Shown here piece by piece: positions 27,287 to 35,736 of a stretch of 64,000 bases of DNA (position 1 is the first letter of the stretch; the number at the start of each line of letters is the position of its first letter). Source of the stretch: Lysobacter sp. Root76 (GTDB lineage: Bacteria; Pseudomonadota; Gammaproteobacteria; Xanthomonadales; Xanthomonadaceae). The stretch is taken from the NCBI RefSeq assembly GCF_001428685.1, contig NZ_LMIK01000005.1, positions 852,505 to 916,504 on the forward strand, read 5' to 3'. Under the pieces are notes generated by a model. That model saw only the letters and a list, made by a program, of their open reading frames with translations, was not told the DNA's origin and did no database searches. The position numbers and the translations under genes were made by a program.

Positions 27287-27931
27287 TCACAGCCGGTACG
27301 CCACCGTCTTCATCAGCTTCGACGCGGCCGCCATCAGGCTGGGCATTGGCGGCGGCAGCAGGCGCGCGCCCGCGGCTTCGGCGTTGGCGGCGTGGCGGGC
27401 CTCGTCTTCCTTCATGGTGCGCAGGATCGCGCGGCTGCGCGCATCGGCTTGCGGCAGCGATTCCAGGTGTTCGTCGATGTGGGCTTCGACCTGGTGCTCG
27501 GTTTCGACCACGAAACCCAGGTTCCAGCCGTCGCCGCGCAGCCCGGCCAGCGCGCCGATCGCGTAGCTGCCGGCGTACCACAGCGGGTTGAGCAGGCTGG
27601 GGCGGCTGTCGAGTTCGTCCAGACGCTGCGCGCACCATGCCAGATGGTCGGTTTCTTCCTGCGCGGCTTCGAGCAGGTGCTCGCGCGTGGCCGCGTCGCG
27701 CGCGACCGCGGCCTGGCCGCAGTACAGCGCCTGCGCGCAGACCTCGCCGACGTGATTGATGCGCATCAGGCCGGCGGCGTGGCGGCGCTCGGCGTCGTCG
27801 AGTTCGATCTGTGCGGTGTCGGCGGCCGGGTTGGGCCGCTCGGCGCGGGGTGCGCCGAAGACGGTGTCGAGGGCGCGCTGCGCATCGCTGAGCAGGCGGT
27901 CCAGGGGAGTCAGCTCGCGGATCGTGTTCAT
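27287..27931 (-). CDS. coq7: coq7-type ubiquinone hydroxylase (demethoxyubiquinone monooxygenase)
   Basis: 214 residues. Di-iron enzyme that adds the last ring hydroxyl in ubiquinone synthesis. The carboxylate/histidine ligands lie in '[14 protein letters not shown]', '[11 protein letters not shown]', '[17 protein letters not shown]' and 'MKEDEARHA', the ferritin-like four-helix pattern. Bacteria use either this type or flavin-dependent UbiF; presence here is typical of xanthomonads. No terminator is visible between it and the REP pair. Confidence 0.94.
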   Translation of the reverse strand: MNTIRELTPLDRLLSDAQRALDTVFGAPRAERPNPAADTAQIELDDAERRHAAGLMRINHVGEVCAQALYCGQAAVARDAATREHLLEAAQEETDHLAWCAQRLDELDSRPSLLNPLWYAGSYAIGALAGLRGDGWNLGFVVETEHQVEAHIDEHLESLPQADARSRAILRTMKEDEARHAANAEAAGARLLPPPMPSLMAAASKLMKTVAYRL

Positions 27932-27940
27932 GCGGCGAGT

Positions 27941-29143
27941 TTACGTTGCGGCGGGGTTCGCCGGCAGTGAATCGGGCGTGCCTTCCGCGCCGGCCTCGGC
28001 CAGCCCGGCCAGGAACTCCAGCGGATGCGCGACCGGTGCGGCGAGCGCCGCGCTCAGGTGCAGGCGGCAGCCGATGTTGGCGCTGAGCAGGCGGGTAGCG
28101 CCGCTGTCGGCGAATTGGCGCAGCAGCGGCGCGCGGTAGTCGGCGGCGCGCTCGGGCTCGGTCAGCATCTGAGTGCCGGCGGCGCCGCAACAGCCGTAAC
28201 CGGCGTTCAGTTCGATCACCTCCAGCCCCGGCACCCGCGCCAGCAGACGCCGCAGGGCCGGCGCCGAACCGACCACGTTGCGCTGGGTGCAGGGCAGGTG
28301 CAGGGCGACGCGTTCGCGCTGCGGACGCAGGCGCAGGGCGTCGGCGTGGCGGTCGAGGAAGGCGATCGCATCGAGCGTGCACGGGCCGCCGTGCAGGGCC
28401 TGGGCGAGCGCTTCGTGGCAGCCGCTGGTCAGGGTCAGCACGGTGTCGACGCCGGCGAATGCGGCGCGGTTGCGGGCGCCCAGGGCCTGTGCACGGGCCT
28501 GATCGCCGGCGTGCGCGTGCAGGCTGCCGCAGCAGGTCTGGTCCTGGACCGCGCGGACCCGGTAGCCGAGGCTGCGGCAGAGCCGGGTCAGCGCGTCGCG
28601 CAATCCGGTCTCATAAGGCCCGGCGACACAGCCGACGAACAGGGCCAGCTCGCCGCGCCGGCCGTCATCGGTGGGCTCGGTGGGGACGGTGGGGCCAGCG
28701 CGCCGGCCTGGAGGGCGCGGCAGGGGCCGCCAGGCCGTGGGCAGGACCGGGTAGGCGAGGCGATACAGCCCCAGCAGGGTCGCCAAGGCGCGCGGCCGGG
28801 CCGCCAAGGCTTCGATCCAGCGCTGCCGGCGTGCGGGCGGACGGCGCTCGCGCTGACGGTTGCGCGCCAGGGTAAGCAATTCCCCATACTGCACGCCCGC
28901 CGGGCACACGGCTTCGCAGCTGCGGCAGCCCAGGCAGTGGTCGAGATGGGTGTCGGCGACCGTGGTCGGCTCGATGGCGTCCAGGGCCCAGGCCCGCGCC
29001 ACGGCGATGCGCCCACGCGGGGATTCGGCTTCCGATCGGTCGTGGCCATAGGTCGGACAGGCCGGCAGGCACAGCCCGCACTGGACGCAGCGGTCGGCCA
29101 GCGCCACCAGCGGGTCGGCGGAGGGCAGGCGGGCGGCGGACAT
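27941..29143 (-). CDS. (Fe-S)-binding oxidoreductase, GlcF-like
   Basis: 400 residues. Two 4Fe-4S motifs near the N-terminus: '[12 protein letters not shown]' (residues about 19-30) and '[12 protein letters not shown]' (about 68-79). Two CCG domains follow ('[12 protein letters not shown]' and '[13 protein letters not shown]', with '[10 protein letters not shown]'), which bind another cluster or heme-like cofactor in glycolate oxidase GlcF, LutA and GlpC relatives. A glycolate oxidase iron-sulfur subunit is the best match, but no GlcD/E neighbour is present. Stop is about 10 bp before the coq7 start, so the two form an operon. Confidence 0.85.
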   Translation of the reverse strand: MSAARLPSADPLVALADRCVQCGLCLPACPTYGHDRSEAESPRGRIAVARAWALDAIEPTTVADTHLDHCLGCRSCEAVCPAGVQYGELLTLARNRQRERRPPARRQRWIEALAARPRALATLLGLYRLAYPVLPTAWRPLPRPPGRRAGPTVPTEPTDDGRRGELALFVGCVAGPYETGLRDALTRLCRSLGYRVRAVQDQTCCGSLHAHAGDQARAQALGARNRAAFAGVDTVLTLTSGCHEALAQALHGGPCTLDAIAFLDRHADALRLRPQRERVALHLPCTQRNVVGSAPALRRLLARVPGLEVIELNAGYGCCGAAGTQMLTEPERAADYRAPLLRQFADSGATRLLSANIGCRLHLSAALAAPVAHPLEFLAGLAEAGAEGTPDSLPANPAAT

Positions 29144-29312
29144 AAAGGACGATGCTAGCACGCAGGTCCGGCCGACTTGCAGGGGCTGGCCGACCCCGCT
29201 ATCATTCCGCCTCTTTCGTTCCACATTCACAACGCGAGGCGAAATTCCGACGCCGCGGCCATTCTGGACGCAAGCGGAATCAGCCCGACCAGGTACCCAT
29301 AGCAGATCTTTC

Positions 29313-29741
29313 ATGAAGACTTTTACCGCCAAAAACGAGACCGTCCAGCGCGACTGGTACGTCGTTGACGCGTCGGGCAAAACGCTCGGCCGCTTGAGCT
29401 CCGAAATCGCGCGTCGTCTGCGCGGCAAGCACAAGCCCGTCTACACCCCTCACGTGGATACCGGCGATTACCTCGTGGTGATCAACGCCGAAAAGATCGC
29501 TGTCACGGGCAACAAGCTCCAGGACAAGATCTACTACCGGTTCACCGGCTACGTCGGCAATCTGAAGAGCGAAACCCTGGGCCAGGCGCTGGAGCGCCAC
29601 CCGGAGCGCGTCATCGAGATCGCCGTCAAGGGCATGCTGCCGAAGAATCCGCTCGGTCGTGCCATGTACCGCAAGCTCAAGGTCTACAAGGGCTCCGAGC
29701 ATCCGCATGCTGCCCAGCAGCCGCAGCCGTTGGACATCTAA
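29313..29741 (+). CDS. rplM: 50S ribosomal protein L13
   Basis: 142 residues, full length. L13 landmarks: '[20 protein letters not shown]', '[18 protein letters not shown]', '[19 protein letters not shown]' and '[14 protein letters not shown]'-type (here '[19 protein letters not shown]'). Assembles early in the large subunit. Operon with rpsI after 15 bp, as in most bacteria. The ~170-bp region before it lacks a gene and presumably holds the promoter. Confidence 0.98.
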   Translation: MKTFTAKNETVQRDWYVVDASGKTLGRLSSEIARRLRGKHKPVYTPHVDTGDYLVVINAEKIAVTGNKLQDKIYYRFTGYVGNLKSETLGQALERHPERVIEIAVKGMLPKNPLGRAMYRKLKVYKGSEHPHAAQQPQPLDI

Positions 29742-29756
29742 GGTAAAGACACGCAC

Positions 29757-30149
29757 ATGGCTATCCAGCAGAACTACGGCACCGGCCGCCGCAAGTCTTC
29801 CACCGCTCGCGTGTACCTGCGCAAGGGCGACGGCAAGATCACCATCAACCAGCGTTCGATCGAAGAGTTCTTCGGTCGCGAGACGGCGCGCATGATCGTG
29901 CGCCAGCCGCTCGAGCTGACCCAGTCCAGCGACAAGTTCGACGTCAACGTCACGGTCGCCGGCGGCGGCATCACCGGCCAGGCCGGTGCGATCCGCCTCG
30001 GCATCGCCCGCGCGCTGGTCGAATACGACGAGACGCTGAAGTCCGAGCTGCGCAAGGCCGGCTTCATGACCCGCGACGCCCGTGAAGTCGAGCGTAAGAA
30101 GGTCGGCCTGCACAAGGCACGTCGCGCCACGCAGTTCTCGAAGCGTTAA
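29757..30149 (+). CDS. rpsI: 30S ribosomal protein S9
   Basis: 130 residues, full length, ending in the family-conserved '[18 protein letters not shown]', whose basic tail contacts P-site tRNA. Also '[16 protein letters not shown]' and '[20 protein letters not shown]'. Second gene of rplM-rpsI. Confidence 0.98.
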   Translation: MAIQQNYGTGRRKSSTARVYLRKGDGKITINQRSIEEFFGRETARMIVRQPLELTQSSDKFDVNVTVAGGGITGQAGAIRLGIARALVEYDETLKSELRKAGFMTRDAREVERKKVGLHKARRATQFSKR

Positions 30150-30191
30150 TCGCAGCAGCAATTCTGCGTTTTTTGCTAAGATTTGTTTTAT

Positions 30192-30266
30192 AGCCCCGTC
30201 GCCAAGCGGTAAGGCACCTGACTCTGACTCAGGCATTCGGTGGTTCGAATCCATCCGGGGCTGCCA
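30192..30266 (+). tRNA. tRNA-Gln (anticodon CTG)
   Basis: 75 nt with CCA encoded. Acceptor stem agccccg/cggggct, discriminator G; anticodon stem 'cctga'/'tcagg' with loop 'ctctgac', anticodon CTG, reading CAG. The T arm 'ggttcgaatcc' is standard. T8 and 'cgccaagcggtaaggc' D arm match E. coli tRNA-Gln. 42 bp after rpsI; an AT-rich stretch before it may be its promoter. Confidence 0.95.
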
Positions 30267-30308
30267 AACCAGGACGATCCACGCCGGCAACGGCGCGGAT
30301 CGGCAACG

Positions 30309-30336
30309 AAAAACCCGCCATCCGGCGGGTTTTTTG
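30309..30336 (+). terminator. intrinsic terminator after tRNA-Gln
   Basis: Stem 'acccgcc'/'ggcgggt' (30313-30319, 30324-30330), loop 'atcc', then six T. It is preceded by an A run, so it may act on both strands. Confidence 0.92.
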
Positions 30337-30346
30337 TTTTGGGGCT

Positions 30347-30391
30347 CCGCGTCCGGATGTTCCGCGTCCGTATGTTCCGCCTCCGGATGCT
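30347..30391. repeat. three 15-bp direct repeats
   Basis: Units of 'ccgcgtccggatgtt' with small changes (copy 2 has 'tatg', copy 3 has 'cctcc...gctc'). They lie in the 330-bp gap between tRNA-Gln and the fumarylacetoacetase-like gene; nothing else is seen there except the terminator. Confidence 0.6.
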
Positions 30392-30596
30392 CGCGGATCG
30401 GCGGCTGCGGGTTCGCTGTCGTGCTCGTCGGCAGTAGGCGTCGGGCCTGGGGCGAATCGCATCGGCGCACCGCAGCACGACTCGTCCGTCACCGCCGCTT
30501 CCCGTAGGGTGTAGGCCGGTTCGCGGGTCTGGGTCCGCGGCGATTCGGTTACAATTGAAACCATTGCGCTGCGGCGCCCTGCGATTTGAGGTCTGG

Positions 30597-31586
30597 ATGA
30601 AGCTCGGTTCCCTGAAGGAAGGCGGCCGCGACGGCACGCTGATCGTCGTCTCCCGCGATCTGACCCGCGCCGTGCGCGCTACCGGGGTTGCCGAGACCCT
30701 GCAGCGCGCGCTGGAAGACTGGAGCAACGCCGCGCCGCGCCTTAACGCGCTGTCCGACGCGCTCAACGCCGGCACCGCCGAAGGCGCGTTCGATCTGGAC
30801 TGCGCCGCGCTGGCCTCGCCGCTGCCGCGCGCCTACGAGTTCGTCGACGGCAGCGCCTACCTGCCGCACGTGGAGCGCGTGCGTCGCGCACGCGGCGCCG
30901 AGGTGCCGGAGAGCTTCTACGTCGATCCGCTGATGTACCAGGCGGTCAGCGCCGGCTTCTACGGCCCGCGCGATCCGGTGCGCGTGGTCAGCGAGGACTA
31001 CGGCATCGACCTGGAAGCCGAAGTCGTGATCGTGACCGACGACGTGCCGATGGCAGCCACGCCCGAGCAGGCCGCCGCCCATATCCAACTGGTCGGCCTG
31101 GTCAACGACGTGTCGCTGCGCAACCTGATCCCGAACGAGCTGGGCAAGGGCTTCGGTTTCCTGCAGTCCAAGCCGCGCTCGGCGTTGAGCCCGGTGTTCG
31201 TGACCCCGGACGAGCTCGGCGACGCCTGGCAGGACAGCAAGGTCCACCGCCCGCTGCTGACCCACGTCAACGGCGAATGGTTCGGCGCGCCCGAGGCCGG
31301 CGTCGACATGCAGTTCAACTTCGCCCAGCTGGTCGCGCATGCGGCCAAGACCCGTCCGCTGTCGGCCGGCACCATCGTCGGTTCGGGCACGGTCGCCAAC
31401 CAGGACACCTCGCTGGGCGCGTCCTGCTTCGCCGAGCGCCGCACGGTCGAAACCCTGGAGCACGGCAAGCCGCTGACCCCGTTCATGAAGTTCGGCGATA
31501 CCGTGCGCATCGAGATGCTCGACGCCGACGGCCGCAGCATTTTCGGCGCGATCGAACAGCGCATCGAACAACAGCCGTCCGCCTGA
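30597..31586 (+). CDS. fumarylacetoacetate hydrolase family protein (probable fumarylacetoacetase)
   Basis: 329 residues. Cleaves fumarylacetoacetate in tyrosine/homogentisate breakdown if the call is right. FAH landmarks: 'YEFVDGSAYLPHVERV', 'GIDLEAEVVIVTDDVPMAA', 'LVGLVNDVSLRNLIP' (metal site), 'GFGFLQSKP', and 'GTIVGSGTVANQD'. ATG at 30597 starts 'KLGSLKEGGRDGTLIVVSRD', typical of this subfamily. The maleylacetoacetate isomerase ~100 bp downstream supports the pathway. hmgA is not in the window. Confidence 0.9.
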   Translation: MKLGSLKEGGRDGTLIVVSRDLTRAVRATGVAETLQRALEDWSNAAPRLNALSDALNAGTAEGAFDLDCAALASPLPRAYEFVDGSAYLPHVERVRRARGAEVPESFYVDPLMYQAVSAGFYGPRDPVRVVSEDYGIDLEAEVVIVTDDVPMAATPEQAAAHIQLVGLVNDVSLRNLIPNELGKGFGFLQSKPRSALSPVFVTPDELGDAWQDSKVHRPLLTHVNGEWFGAPEAGVDMQFNFAQLVAHAAKTRPLSAGTIVGSGTVANQDTSLGASCFAERRTVETLEHGKPLTPFMKFGDTVRIEMLDADGRSIFGAIEQRIEQQPSA

Positions 31587-31682
31587 CGGCAGCGGCGCAC
31601 CGGACGAGAGGTATCCCCGGCGCGCCGGCCAACGGCTAAGGTGACGGTCGATCCGGCACGACGGCAGATCCAGGGACAGGCA

Positions 31683-32345
31683 GTGGGCGAGCAACTCAGG
31701 CTGTATTCGTACTGGCGGTCGAGCGCGTCCTATCGGGTGCGCATCGGCCTCAATCTCAAGGGCCTGGCGTACGAGACCGTGCCGGTGCATCTGGTCCGCA
31801 ACGGCGGCGAGCAGCACAGCGAGGCCTATCGCGAGATCAATCCGCTCGGCCTGGTGCCGGTGCTGGAGCACGGCAATCGCAAGATGCGGCAGTCGATCGC
31901 GATCCTCGAATACCTGGACGAAACCTGGCCGCAGCCGGCCCTGCTGCCGGCCACCGCGCGCGACCGCCAGCGCGTGCGCGCGCTGGCCCAGACCATCGCC
32001 TGCGACATCCATCCGCTCAACAACCTGCGCGTGCTGCAGTACTTCGACCATACCTGGAGCGTGCCGCACCCGGAGCGCGAGGACTGGATCAAGCACTGGG
32101 TGCGCGAGGGCTTCAGAGCGGTCGAGGCGACCCTGATCGACCACCCGGCCACCGGGCGCTATTGCGAGGGCGACACTCCGACCCTGGCCGACTGCTGCCT
32201 GGTGCCGCAGGTCTACAACGCGCGCCGTTTCGGCGTGCCGCTGGACGAGTTCCCGACCATCGTGCGGATCGAGCAGGCCTGCCTGGAGCTGCCCGCGTTC
32301 GACGCGGCGCGGCCGGAGAACCAGCCGGACCGGCCTCCGGAGTGA
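31683..32345 (+). CDS. maiA: maleylacetoacetate isomerase (zeta glutathione transferase)
   Basis: 220 residues. Isomerises maleylacetoacetate to fumarylacetoacetate with glutathione. The zeta-class signature 'YSYWRSSASYRVRIGLNLKGL' (N-terminal part shown) and the C-terminal GST helices 'GDTPTLADCCLVPQVYNARRF' are present. I choose the GTG at 31683 with 'aggga' 6 nt before it; another GTG at 31641 lacks spacing. The terminator at 32370-32405 is shared with convergent pilU. Confidence 0.93.
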   Translation: MGEQLRLYSYWRSSASYRVRIGLNLKGLAYETVPVHLVRNGGEQHSEAYREINPLGLVPVLEHGNRKMRQSIAILEYLDETWPQPALLPATARDRQRVRALAQTIACDIHPLNNLRVLQYFDHTWSVPHPEREDWIKHWVREGFRAVEATLIDHPATGRYCEGDTPTLADCCLVPQVYNARRFGVPLDEFPTIVRIEQACLELPAFDAARPENQPDRPPE

Positions 32346-32369
32346 GTGCGTAGCCGCTGGTTGACCGAC

Positions 32370-32405
32370 AAAAAAGCCGGACGTCTCGCGACGCCCGGCT
32401 TTTCA
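32370..32405. terminator. bidirectional terminator between maiA and pilU
   Basis: A run of A, stem 'agccggacgtc'/'gacgcccggct' (one mismatch) around a 'tcgc' loop, then 'ttttc'; the A and T flanks allow termination from both sides. Confidence 0.88.
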
Positions 32406-32428
32406 TTGTCGCGAGACCCGCGGCGCGC

Positions 32429-33541
32429 TCAATGCGCGGCGTTGGCGTCGTACATGTCCGCGTAAGGATCGTGCTCGGCGCCGCCCTCGGAGAGGCGGAA
32501 CTTCAGCGCCAGGCCGTCGCGCGAGTCGGCGGCCTTGAGCGCCTCCTCCATCTCGATCCGGCCTTCCTTGTAGAGCCGGAACAGGCACTGGTCGAACGAC
32601 TCCATGCCTTCTTCCAGCGACTCTTCCATCGCCTGCTTGATCTCGTGCACCTGGCCGCGCCGCATCAGATCGCGCACGTGCGGGGTGTTGATCAGGATCT
32701 CGGCCGCGGGCAGGCGGCGGCCGTCGGTGCCGACCACCAGGCGTTGCGACACCACCGCCTTGAGGTTCAAGGCCAGGTTCATCAGCACGTTCTTGTGCGC
32801 CGACTCGTTGAAGAAGTTGAGGATGCGTTCCAGGGTCTGGTCGGCGTTGTTGGAGTGCAGCGTCGCCAGGCACAGGTGACCGGTCTCGGCGAAGGCGATC
32901 GCCGCCTCCATCGTGGTCGCGTCCAGGATTTCGCCGATCAGGATCACGTCCGGCGCTTCGCGCATCGCGTTCTTGAGCGCGTTGTGGAAGGCGTGCGTGT
33001 CCAGGCCGACCTCGCGCTGGTTGACGATCGACTTCTTGTGCTTGTGCAGGTACTCGATCGGATCCTCGATGGTGAGGATGTGGCCCGAGGTGCTGCTGTT
33101 GCGGTGGTCGATCATTGACGCCAGCGTCGTCGACTTGCCCGAGCCGGTACTGCCCACGATCAGCACCAGGCCGCGCGGGGCCATGATGATCTCCTTGAGC
33201 ACCTGCGGCAGCTGCAGTTCTTCGATGCTGGGGATGATGCTGCGGATGGCGCGGATCACCATGCCGACTTCGCCGCGTTGCTTGAACACGTTGATGCGGA
33301 AGCGGCCGGCATCGGGCAGCGCCAGAGCCATGTTCAGCTCCAGGTCGCGTTCGAACTGGGGCACCTGGCCCTCGTCCATCAGCGAATAGGCGATCTTCTT
33401 GACCATGCCCGGCGGTAGACCGGTGTTGCCAAGCGGGTACAGTCTGCCCTCGACCTTGATGTAAACCGGCGCCCCGGTGGTCAGGAACATGTCAGACGCG
33501 TTTTTTTCCGTCATCAGCTTCAGGAAATAGCCGATGTCCAT
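32429..33541 (-). CDS. pilU: type IV pilus ATPase PilU (PilT/PilU family)
   Basis: 370 residues. Hexameric ATPase assisting pilus retraction. The start 'MDIGYFLKLMTEKNASDMFL' is characteristic of PilU. Motifs: Walker A 'GSTGSGKSTT', Asp box 'TIEDPIEYLH', Walker B 'PDVILIGEI', His box 'ATLHSNNADQTLERI'. PilT normally lies upstream but this neighbour is divergent here, so pilT must be elsewhere. ATG at 33541; a start two codons further is possible. Overlaps none of the divergent gene from its chosen start. Confidence 0.93.
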   Translation of the reverse strand: MDIGYFLKLMTEKNASDMFLTTGAPVYIKVEGRLYPLGNTGLPPGMVKKIAYSLMDEGQVPQFERDLELNMALALPDAGRFRINVFKQRGEVGMVIRAIRSIIPSIEELQLPQVLKEIIMAPRGLVLIVGSTGSGKSTTLASMIDHRNSSTSGHILTIEDPIEYLHKHKKSIVNQREVGLDTHAFHNALKNAMREAPDVILIGEILDATTMEAAIAFAETGHLCLATLHSNNADQTLERILNFFNESAHKNVLMNLALNLKAVVSQRLVVGTDGRRLPAAEILINTPHVRDLMRRGQVHEIKQAMEESLEEGMESFDQCLFRLYKEGRIEMEEALKAADSRDGLALKFRLSEGGAEHDPYADMYDANAAH

Positions 33542-33635
33542 GCACACACCCCTTGTTAACGACTACGTACCGTTGCAAGCACGCCGCCGGCTTCCGACAA
33601 TGGCCGAGCGCACTCCTTACGCAACGGCATCCCCT

Positions 33636-34031
33636 ATGACCGCAAGCTTCGCACGAATCAGCTTCTCACAGATGCGCTCCGCGCTGCTGGCACTAGTTCT
33701 CGCTTCGGCGTTGAGCGCATGCGCCTCGCTGCCGCCGCCGACCGCGGAGCTGTCCGCCGCCCAGCAGGCGGTCTCGCGCGCCGACGGCGCCGACGCCGAC
33801 CAGTACGCCCCGCAGGAACTGGCCGCGGCGCGCAACGCCCTGGGCCAGGCCCAGGGGGCGATGTCGCGCGGCCGGGAGGACGATGCGCGCCGCCTGGCCG
33901 CATCCGCCGCGGTCGACGCCGACCTCGCTACGGCCAAGAGCCGCGACGCGGTGATCAACGCCGAACTCACCCAGCGCCGCGCCGAGATCGCCGATTTGCG
34001 CCGCCGCCTGCAGACCGGAGACGACCGATGA
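33636..34031 (+). CDS. DUF4398 lipoprotein
   Basis: 131 residues. Signal with lipobox-like 'ALSACASLPPP' (Cys about residue 28), then an Ala/Arg/Gln-rich predicted coiled coil ('QELAAARNALGQAQGAMSRG', 'LTQRRAEIADLRRRL'), typical of the DUF4398 family. Start at 33636 fits the signal; a Met at 33672 would also. Its stop overlaps the OmpA-like start (ATGA), so the two are made together and likely form an envelope complex. Confidence 0.82.
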   Translation: MTASFARISFSQMRSALLALVLASALSACASLPPPTAELSAAQQAVSRADGADADQYAPQELAAARNALGQAQGAMSRGREDDARRLAASAAVDADLATAKSRDAVINAELTQRRAEIADLRRRLQTGDDR

Positions 34032-34918
34032 GCCTGCGCCACACGATCTGCTGCACCCTGCTGGCCGCGGCCCTGAGCGCGGCGCTGCCGTCCGCGCGGG
34101 CGGCCGAGGACCCCGACGTGGCGCGGCTGTCGCGGCGCCTGTCCGCCGTCGAAGCGGACCCCGCGCTCAACAGCTTCGGCGCCTACGAGCGCCTGCAGGC
34201 GCGCCAGGCCGTGCAGGCCCTGGCCGAGGCCAACCGCCGCGACCGCGACGGCGCCTTCTACATCGCCGAGCGCCGGGTCCAGATCGCCGAGATCGCCGCG
34301 CACAGCCAGGCCGCGCAGCGCGAGGTCGACCGCCTCGACCGCGAACGCAGCGATCTGCTGGTCGAAGCCAGCCGCCGCGACGCCGACCGCGCCCGCGCCG
34401 AAGCCGAACGCCTGCGCCTGCAGGCGCAGATGCAGGCCGAGGAGGCCGAGCGTCTGCGCGCCCAGGCCGCCGCCGACGCCCTGACCATCCAGGACGCCGA
34501 TGCCGCGCTGGCGACCGTCGGCGACGCCCAGACCGCCAAGCTCAACGCCGCGCGCGAACGCGAAGCGGCGCTGGCGCGCCAGGAAGCCGAACTGATGGCC
34601 GGCGGCAAGCTGCCCGCGTCCAAGCGCGACGCGCGCGGCGAAGTGTTCGCCCTCAACCGCGACGCCTTCGCGGCCGGCAAGGCCGCCCTGGGCGGCGCTG
34701 CGGCCGGTCAGGTCAAGACCCTGGCGGCCTACGTCCAGGCCGGCCCCTCGGGCACGGTCAAAGTCGAAGCCCAGGCCGGCGACGCCAAACTCGCCCAGCG
34801 CCGCGCCGACGCGGTGCGCGATGCCCTGGTCGCCGGCGGCGTCGCCAAGAGCAAGATCCAGAGCAGCGGCCGCAGCGGCAAGGGCGACCGCATCGACGTC
34901 GTGGTTTCCGACAAATAA
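34028..34918 (+). CDS. OmpA-like domain envelope protein with long coiled coil
   Basis: 296 residues: signal peptide to about residue 25 ('SAARA'-like), then an extended Ala/Arg/Glu coiled coil (residues about 30-190) and a C-terminal OmpA-C-like domain from about 215 ('VFALNRDAFAAGKAAL', 'YVQAGPSGTVKVEAQAGDAK', 'NRADAVRDAL'-type repeats), which in relatives grips peptidoglycan. The usual 'TDs.Gs..yN..LS..RA' segment is altered ('AGDAKLAQRRADAVRDALVA'), so binding may be weak. Translationally coupled to the lipoprotein. Confidence 0.85.
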   Translation: MSLRHTICCTLLAAALSAALPSARAAEDPDVARLSRRLSAVEADPALNSFGAYERLQARQAVQALAEANRRDRDGAFYIAERRVQIAEIAAHSQAAQREVDRLDRERSDLLVEASRRDADRARAEAERLRLQAQMQAEEAERLRAQAAADALTIQDADAALATVGDAQTAKLNAAREREAALARQEAELMAGGKLPASKRDARGEVFALNRDAFAAGKAALGGAAAGQVKTLAAYVQAGPSGTVKVEAQAGDAKLAQRRADAVRDALVAGGVAKSKIQSSGRSGKGDRIDVVVSDK

Positions 34919-35248
34919 TCTTAAAAATCAGTTATTTGTGGCTTAAGTCCGCGCCGGGAGCACCGCCCCGGCGCGGATTGTATGCCGAAGCTGCCGAATG
35001 CGACGTTCGGCCTTGCCGGTCCCGAAAAGGAGGAGTAGGGTCGAATACCCAAGCGGCCGGATTTCCGCTTGGCGAAGAGCCAGGCCGATGACGCAAGCCC
35101 ACCTTCTGCAGGACCCCGCCACCGCAAGCAAGTCGGTGGCCGGCCTGTATGAGGCCGGCCGTACGCCCCGCCTGGCGCCCCTCACGGACCCCCCGCGACG
35201 CCCTGGTCATCGACCGGGGCGTTTGCTTTTCTGCTGAAGGAGGCTTTC
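34919..35248 (+). other. 330-bp noncoding region with several perfect stems before the YdcH-like gene
   Basis: From ~34955 a GC stem 'ccgcgccgg'/'ccggcgcgg' may end the OmpA-like transcript. Further on are stems 'ccaagcgg'/'ccgcttgg' (near 35048-35072), 'gccacc'/'ggtggc' (near 35118-35139) and 'ggccggc'/'gccggcc' (near 35138-35160), and the single-stranded-looking 'gatgacgcaagccc' between them. The region precedes 'gaaggagg' at 35236, the ribosome-binding site of the next gene. A structured 5' UTR or small RNA is possible; I recognise no class. Confidence 0.4.
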
Positions 35249-35467
35249 ATGTTCGAAGAACGACCGCAGCCCGAAATCGACGCGCTGATCAAGAGCAACC
35301 CCGAGTTCAAGCAGCTCTACCAGCGCCACAAGGACCTCGATAAGAAGGTGATGGACGCGGAACTCGGCGTATTGCCGATCGACGATGTCACCCTGGCGAA
35401 GATGAAGCGCGAGAAGCTGGCTGCGAAGGATCGATTGACCCAGTTGTACGACACGCAAACCCACTGA
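35249..35467 (+). CDS. YdcH/DUF465 family small protein
   Basis: 72 residues, predicted alpha-helical hairpin, ending 'LYDTQTH'. 'IDALIKSNPEFKQLYQRHKDLDKKV' and 'LAKMKREKLAAKDRL' match the DUF465 pattern (an H/K-rich loop between two helices). Function is unknown in the family. Strong 'aaggagg' ribosome-binding site. A 16-bp perfect hairpin follows. Confidence 0.85.
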   Translation: MFEERPQPEIDALIKSNPEFKQLYQRHKDLDKKVMDAELGVLPIDDVTLAKMKREKLAAKDRLTQLYDTQTH

Positions 35468-35479
35468 ATCTTCTTCAGC

Positions 35480-35520
35480 GCGGGCGGTGGCGGCCATCCT
35501 CGTCGGCCGCCACCGCCCGC
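35480..35520. terminator. 16-bp perfect inverted repeat after the YdcH-like gene
   Basis: 'gcgggcggtggcggcc' (35480-35495) and 'ggccgccaccgcccgc' (35505-35520) pair perfectly with a 9-nt loop. It starts 12 bp past the stop codon. No U tract, so either a Rho-assisted 3' end or a stabilising stem. The remaining ~215 bp up to the CBS gene show nothing further. Confidence 0.6.
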
Positions 35521-35736
35521 GGCTACCGGACAGGCCGTGAGCATCGCCGGCCCGCCGATCCTCAGTTTCCAGCGAATCCGACGAACCCGACCGGTCCGCC
35601 CGCGGCCGACGCAGGCCCGAGCTGCGACGGCGGCATAAGCGCGTGCCGGCTTGGGCGCTTCGCGGCGCGCGGACCGCCGCTAGAATGGCCGGGTCCCGCC
35701 GCGCCGTATGCGGCCCCGCAGAAGCCGCGTAACCGC

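Noticed and set aside
27941-29143. Symbol glcF for the Fe-S protein
   Set aside because: The domain layout fits, but GlcD/GlcE are absent nearby and LutA/GlpC relatives share the motifs.
31641-31682. Earlier GTG start for maleylacetoacetate isomerase
   Set aside because: The 14 extra residues are not family-like and the site has no well-placed ribosome-binding sequence; the GTG at 31683 has one.
35080-35160. c-di-GMP (GEMM-I) or ZTP riboswitch before the YdcH-like gene
   Set aside because: Only short strings resemble ('gacgcaagcc', 'ccgcctgg'); the tetraloop-receptor arm and second core strand could not be found, so I leave it as an unassigned structured region.
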